Positions 4,850-7,369 of a DNA stretch of 7,369 nucleotides are shown piece by piece. Location of the stretch: the NCBI GenBank assembly GCA_904502015.1, contig CAJGEA010000091.1, positions 1-7,369 on the forward strand. Reading direction: 5' to 3'. A program made the position numbers and the translations under genes. Source of the DNA: an uncultured Clostridia bacterium. Lineage in GTDB: Bacteria; Bacillota; Clostridia; Oscillospirales; CAG-272. Each line of letters starts with the position of its first letter. Within the stretch, counting starts at the first letter, position 1. The notes beneath the pieces were generated by a model that was given only the letters and a program-made list of their open reading frames with translations, was not told the DNA's origin and did not search any database.

Positions 4850-5989
4850 TCAATCGTCGGATTCAATGCGAATATCGATCCCGTTGACCTCCGCGCCCTC
4901 GTCGGCACGGATCAGTATGTACCGCACGCCGTCGATCACCCGCGCCTCCACGAGATCGGTGCGGGCGGGGTTGACCTTGATGACCACGTCGGGAGTCTTG
5001 ACCTCGAACTTGCGCGCGTCCACGATATTGCGCGGACTGACCGACGCTCCCGTGCCGAAATGGTCGTCAAACTGGCTCTCAAACTTGTCGATGCCCTCCT
5101 CGGGTACGCCGCTAAAGCCCAGCATGTCGCGGATGACGTACTTATCCACCGTCAGCGGCTCGGGGTCTTTCGAGGTCTTGTGATCCTCCATCGCCTGATT
5201 GAGCTGGGCGTGAACCGAGCGCACGACGGCCAGACTGCACGCCTCCCCCGCCGACTCGGCCAGCACCGAGCGGAAGGTGTCCTTTTGCTCGGCAGCAGGC
5301 ATGGGGAGCTTGCTCGCGTGGAACACAGCGTCGGTAAACTCGGGGTGGTTATCCTCGGTACTGCGGGTATAGTACAGCGCGCCGTAGAGGTTGGTGGCGC
5401 GGTTGTCAAACGCAGGAAACATGAATCCCAGCGCAGGCGGCGAAATGGTGGAATCCGCCACCACGTTGCGGAAGCAGTTCTCGCGGACGTAATAGCTCAG
5501 TGCGGGCTTGGCCATCTTTATGGGACAAACCGCGCAGAGGATGTAGCGGAACATCTCGTTCGAGTCGTCGTCCTTGCGGCCGTCCTTGCGGTAGGTGAAA
5601 ACGTCGTAGCTGTCGTAGGCGAGCAGGATCATGTAGTTCCCTTCCAGCGTAAGGTTATCCATGATCTTGTGCCAAAGGGCGCGGACGGCCTCGTCATCCT
5701 GCAGGGCCGACTCACGCAGGCGGCAGAGCAGCTTATGCTCCTCCCCCTCCATGACGTCCTGCGTGGAAAATGCGATGTCGAGGAGATTGGTGCCGACCGC
5801 ACCCGACAGCACCTTTTTCAGCACGCCGAGTAGCTCGTCTGCCTCGCTCTCGGACATGAGAGCCACCGATTGATCCATCTCGGAGATGATCTCGCGGTTC
5901 TCGTTGACATAGCATCCGCGGATGCGGCTGATGCCCGACTTCTCACTGCGGTAGCGCCGGCGAAGCTCGGCAATTTCCTTATCGTTCAT
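4850..5989 (-). CDS. DUF4317 family protein of unknown function
   Basis: A 379-residue protein recognised as a member of DUF4317, a family found in Bacillota with no established activity. Conserved-looking stretches: an N-terminal charged helix (MNDKEIAELRRRYR, 1-14), the SRIRGCYVNE segment (21-30), FRYILCAVCPIKMAKPAL (147-164), and the core SPPALGFMFPAFDNRATN (183-200) followed by LYGALYYT. A more variable C-terminal part (about 270-379) ends in an acidic tail, with a possible small beta domain after 325. It has no signal peptide or transmembrane segment, so it is predicted cytosolic. The start at 5989 is chosen because AGGAG lies 7 bases upstream; an ATG at 6082 would place 31 unlikely residues inside a repeat. 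It could share a transcript with the upstream kinase gene or use a weak promoter in the 193-bp spacer. The length is that of a full family member; nothing looks broken. No function is proposed. Confidence 0.92.
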   Translation of the reverse strand: MNDKEIAELRRRYRSEKSGISRIRGCYVNENREIISEMDQSVALMSESEADELLGVLKKVLSGAVGTNLLDIAFSTQDVMEGEEHKLLCRLRESALQDDEAVRALWHKIMDNLTLEGNYMILLAYDSYDVFTYRKDGRKDDDSNEMFRYILCAVCPIKMAKPALSYYVRENCFRNVVADSTISPPALGFMFPAFDNRATNLYGALYYTRSTEDNHPEFTDAVFHASKLPMPAAEQKDTFRSVLAESAGEACSLAVVRSVHAQLNQAMEDHKTSKDPEPLTVDKYVIRDMLGFSGVPEEGIDKFESQFDDHFGTGASVSPRNIVDARKFEVKTPDVVIKVNPARTDLVEARVIDGVRYILIRADEGAEVNGIDIRIESDD

Positions 5990-6016
5990 AGAGTAACTCC
6001 TAATGTTTAATTTATT

Positions 6017-6098
6017 GCAGGGGCGTTGCCCCTGCACCCCACCAAACTTTCTTGAAAGAAAGTTTGGATCAAAGAACTTCAAAAATATATATTTCGCA
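6017..6098 (+). repeat. Dispersed two-hairpin repeat family B, copy 2
   Basis: Hairpin 1 is GCAGGGGC-GTT-GCCCCTGC (6017-6035). After a 6-base gap, hairpin 2 (6042-6067) has an 11-bp stem, CCAAACTTTCT with AGAAAGTTTGG, and loop TGAA. GATCAAAGAACTTC and an A+T-rich tail follow. The layout equals copy 1 at 4427-4502 in the same orientation. Hairpin 1 keeps its pairing despite several changed bases, and hairpin 2 is one pair shorter on both sides. It lies just upstream of the DUF4317 gene and would be part of that gene's leader if transcribed from the right. Confidence 0.78.
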
Positions 6099-6110
6099 AT
6101 GGTTTTTCAA
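6082..6110 (-). promoter_or_regulatory. Possible weak promoter for the DUF4317 gene
   Basis: On the minus strand TTGAAA (6110-6105) is followed after 17 bp by TATTTT (6087-6082), or after 15 bp by TATATT (6089-6084). Neither pair is a strong match. If used, transcription would start near 6075 and the leader would begin with the repeat B hairpins. This is a tentative call; read-through from the kinase promoter is an alternative. Confidence 0.3.
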
Positions 6111-6139
6111 TATATTTTCTTAAGGTTCTTGAAGGGAGT

Positions 6140-6173
6140 TTGAGGGAAACTTCTTGAAAGAAGTTTCCCTCAA
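6140..6173. repeat. Perfect 15-bp hairpin after the pyridoxal kinase gene
   Basis: TTGAGGGAAACTTCT pairs perfectly with AGAAGTTTCCCTCAA around the loop TGAA. The loop and closing pairs match the second hairpin of the B repeats. It begins 9 bases beyond the kinase stop codon. On the minus strand the stem is followed by ACTCCC, not by T's, so it is not a classical terminator. It could mark an mRNA 3' end by blocking exonucleases. Together with 6042-6067 it forms the two ends of a larger imperfect inverted repeat. Confidence 0.7.
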
Positions 6174-6182
6174 CGTAATCCC

Positions 6183-7025
6183 TCACGCACGCTCGGTGGC
6201 GATGCGCTCGATCAGGCGACCGAGCACGGGCTCGAACTTTACGCCGTAGGTGTGGTTGGGATCGCCCACGGTGTTCTCCATGCAGGCGACGGTGTAATCG
6301 GCGGCCACGGCGGCGGCGGTGGCGGCGGGGATGCCGTTCATGAGCGCACCCACGAAGGCCGAGGCGTACACGTCACCCGTGCCGTGGCAGCTCTGGCTGA
6401 GGCGGCGGTGGCGGTAGTAGGTGACCTCGTCACCCTCCATGACTACGACACCCGTGGTTGTGGGCTCATAGCTCACACCCGTCAGCACGACGGTCTTAGC
6501 GCCGGCGGCGCGCAGGGCGCCGAGCAGGTCGCGAATGTAGCCCTCGTCGTACTCGGTGCGGTACTCCATGCCCGTAAGGTAGCAGGCCTCGGTGATATTG
6601 GGGAGCAGGATGTCGGACTCAAAGCAGAGGTTCTTCATGGCCTCCACGTAGTCCTGACCAAACAGGGGGTAGAGCTTGCCGTTATCCGCCATGGCGGGGT
6701 CAACGATGCGCAGTCCCCCGTCCTCCAGCGTGGTGCTCATGATGCGGCGGACGTAATCCACCTGGCCGACACTGCCGAGGTAGCCCGTGTAAACGGCGGC
6801 AAAGCGGATGCCCTCCTTCACCCAGTGTGCGCCGATGGCAGGCATATCCTCCACGAGATCGCGGAAGGTAAATCCCGTAAAGCCGCTGGTATGCGTGGAC
6901 AGCACCGCCGAGGGCAGAATGGCGGTCTCGTGGCCGCAGGCAGACAGAATGGGCAGAGCCACGGTCAGCGAGCATTGACCCACGCAGGAAATATCTTGGA
7001 TGGTTAAAAGTCTTTTGTAGGACAT
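6183..7025 (-). CDS. pdxK: Pyridoxal/pyridoxamine kinase (PdxK/PdxY, ribokinase fold)
   Basis: A 280-residue cytosolic kinase that phosphorylates vitamin B6 vitamers (pyridoxal, pyridoxamine, pyridoxine) with ATP in the salvage route to pyridoxal 5'-phosphate. Family landmarks run in order: an N-terminal strand with DISCVGQCSL (11-20), LPSAVLSTHTSGF (37-49, typical of the B6-kinase branch), VYTGYLGS (78-85), DPAMADNGKLY (109-119), LPNITEACYLTG (141-152), and the nucleotide/anion-hole motif CHGTGD (213-218), where Asp218 is the expected catalytic base. The length fits the family and no key motif is missing. The start at 7025 has AGGAG 6 bases upstream and a perfect promoter behind it. It is the first gene of a possible leftward unit with the DUF4317 gene, 193 bp on, but that spacer holds strong hairpins. 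The exact vitamer preference cannot be told from sequence. Confidence 0.92.
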   Translation of the reverse strand: MSYKRLLTIQDISCVGQCSLTVALPILSACGHETAILPSAVLSTHTSGFTGFTFRDLVEDMPAIGAHWVKEGIRFAAVYTGYLGSVGQVDYVRRIMSTTLEDGGLRIVDPAMADNGKLYPLFGQDYVEAMKNLCFESDILLPNITEACYLTGMEYRTEYDEGYIRDLLGALRAAGAKTVVLTGVSYEPTTTGVVVMEGDEVTYYRHRRLSQSCHGTGDVYASAFVGALMNGIPAATAAAVAADYTVACMENTVGDPNHTYGVKFEPVLGRLIERIATERA

Positions 7026-7061
7026 AAGTTTCTCCTGTCAAAGAAAAAATATATACTTCGC

Positions 7062-7090
7062 ATTATAGTACATATCGGGCGGTTTGTCAA
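7062..7090 (-). promoter_or_regulatory. pdxK: Perfect-consensus sigma-A promoter of the pyridoxal kinase gene
   Basis: On the minus strand TTGACA (7090-7085) and TATAAT (7067-7062) match consensus fully with a 17-bp spacer. Transcription should start near 7055, giving a leader of about 30 bases that is very A+T rich. The -35 box overlaps one arm of an inverted repeat (7083-7106) shared with a possible divergent promoter. Confidence 0.9.
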
Positions 7091-7098
7091 GAGTTAAT

Positions 7099-7126
7099 TT
7101 GACAAAAACAGCAGTAACTATTTAAT
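7099..7126 (+). promoter_or_regulatory. Possible divergent promoter pointing right
   Basis: TTGACA (7099-7104, perfect) is followed after 16 bp by TTTAAT (7121-7126, five of six). It is back to back with the kinase promoter, the two -35 boxes being 8 bp apart. No credible gene follows within the window, only repeats, so it would serve a gene beyond 7369 or transcribe the repeats themselves. Confidence 0.5.
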
Positions 7127-7130
7127 TGAT

Positions 7131-7248
7131 GTTCAAATTTGGGCACCTGCGGCACGGCTTTGAATCGGGGATGAATATCGGGAACCTATTGTTATCCCCC
7201 GATGGATTGGTCTTTTTCAAATTTGGATTTGTCGGGGTGTTTGATATT
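7131..7248 (-). repeat. Dispersed repeat family C, copy 2 (inverted)
   Basis: The reverse complement matches 215-359. The strongest block is 7138-7173 (GGGCACCTGCGGCACGGCTT, then ATCGGGGATG), with weaker matches out to TTTGATATT at 7240-7248. It lacks the GGCACCC duplication seen in copy 1 near 320. CAAATTT blocks near both ends mirror the terminal direct repeats of copy 1. It directly adjoins repeat A copy 2. No convincing gene is present in this stretch. Confidence 0.65.
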
Positions 7249-7250
7249 TG

Positions 7251-7369
7251 TTTTATGTACTTTTCTCTCCCCGGCGAGAGAAAAGTACCAAAAGAGGCGC
7301 CGTTCAAGAGGAAACCTACGGTTTCCCTTGAAAATCCCTTCCCTTGATGGTGGGCGCACGCGGCACAGC
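7251..7369 (-). repeat. Dispersed two-hairpin repeat family A, copy 2 (inverted, cut by window end)
   Basis: The reverse complement aligns with 4669-4789. Hairpin 7257-7288 has a perfect 13-bp stem, GTACTTTTCTCTC with its complement. Hairpin 7305-7330 (CAAGAGGAAACC...GGTTTCCCTTG) has loop TAC and one bulge. Compared with copy 1 the first stem has changed on both sides so that pairing is kept. The element may continue past the window end. Confidence 0.75.

Noticed and set aside
4530..4853. Short frames on both strands within the 4416-4849 spacer, including a 107-codon minus frame and a 76-codon plus frame
   Set aside because: They run through the 55-bp palindrome and repeat A. Repeat A gives a similar RERK/NPFP-type translation in copy 2 (7126-7347), showing these peptides come from the repeat rather than from genes.
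5060..5833. A 257-codon plus-strand frame opposite DUF4317, and a similar 251-codon frame (6252-7007) opposite the kinase
   Set aside because: Both are shadows of real genes; their translations are rich in Val, Gly, His and Ala with no recognisable family.
6140..6173. Intrinsic terminator for the kinase gene
   Set aside because: The stem is perfect, but no T run follows it on the minus strand, so it is listed as a hairpin repeat instead.
7126..7347. Short frames on both strands at the right end
   Set aside because: They are made entirely of repeats C and A. The Lys/Pro-rich translations are repeat-derived.

Overview
The window looks like chromosomal DNA from a GC-rich, low-oxygen Bacillota species, most likely a gut-type clostridium of the Oscillospiraceae/Ruminococcaceae kind. 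This is an inference. It rests on textbook sigma-A promoters (TTGACA-17 bp-TATAAT), AGGAGG-type ribosome binding sites, a DUF4317 protein (a family known mainly from Bacillota), a lipoprotein sugar-binding protein next to a family 2 glycoside hydrolase, and intergenic DNA packed with hairpin-forming repeats. No rRNA, tRNA, CRISPR array, transposase or phage gene was found.

Layout: bases 1-360 are non-coding and hold three different palindromic repeats. A ferritin-like diiron protein (364-846, minus) is divergent from a lipoprotein solute-binding protein (1031-2521, plus). The latter has its own promoter, a hairpin at the start of its leader and a strong intrinsic terminator. A family 2 glycoside hydrolase (2688-4415, plus) follows from a separate, perfect-consensus promoter. 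Bases 4416-4849 carry no credible gene but contain a two-hairpin repeat, a 55-bp palindrome, another two-hairpin repeat and an intrinsic terminator. A DUF4317 protein (4850-5989, minus) and a pyridoxal/pyridoxamine kinase (6183-7025, minus) are separated by a 193-bp hairpin-rich spacer. The kinase has a perfect promoter, and a possible divergent promoter points right into the terminal repeat cluster (7131-7369).

How the genes may work together: the solute-binding protein would capture a sugar or oligosaccharide outside the cell, and the hydrolase, which has no signal peptide, would cleave a glycoside in the cytoplasm. They are separately transcribed and no permease is visible, so the link is only suggestive. 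The kinase salvages vitamin B6 to pyridoxal phosphate. The ferritin-like protein probably handles iron or oxidative stress. DUF4317 has no known function.

The most unusual content is the intergenic DNA. At least three repeat families (called A, B and C here) occur twice each within 7.4 kb. Their stems differ in sequence between copies while pairing is kept, which suggests selection on a folded RNA or DNA structure. Families A and C occur in inverted orientation, and C lies near both ends of the window. I found no convincing new multi-gene system; the repeats and the DUF4317 gene are the best candidates for new biology.
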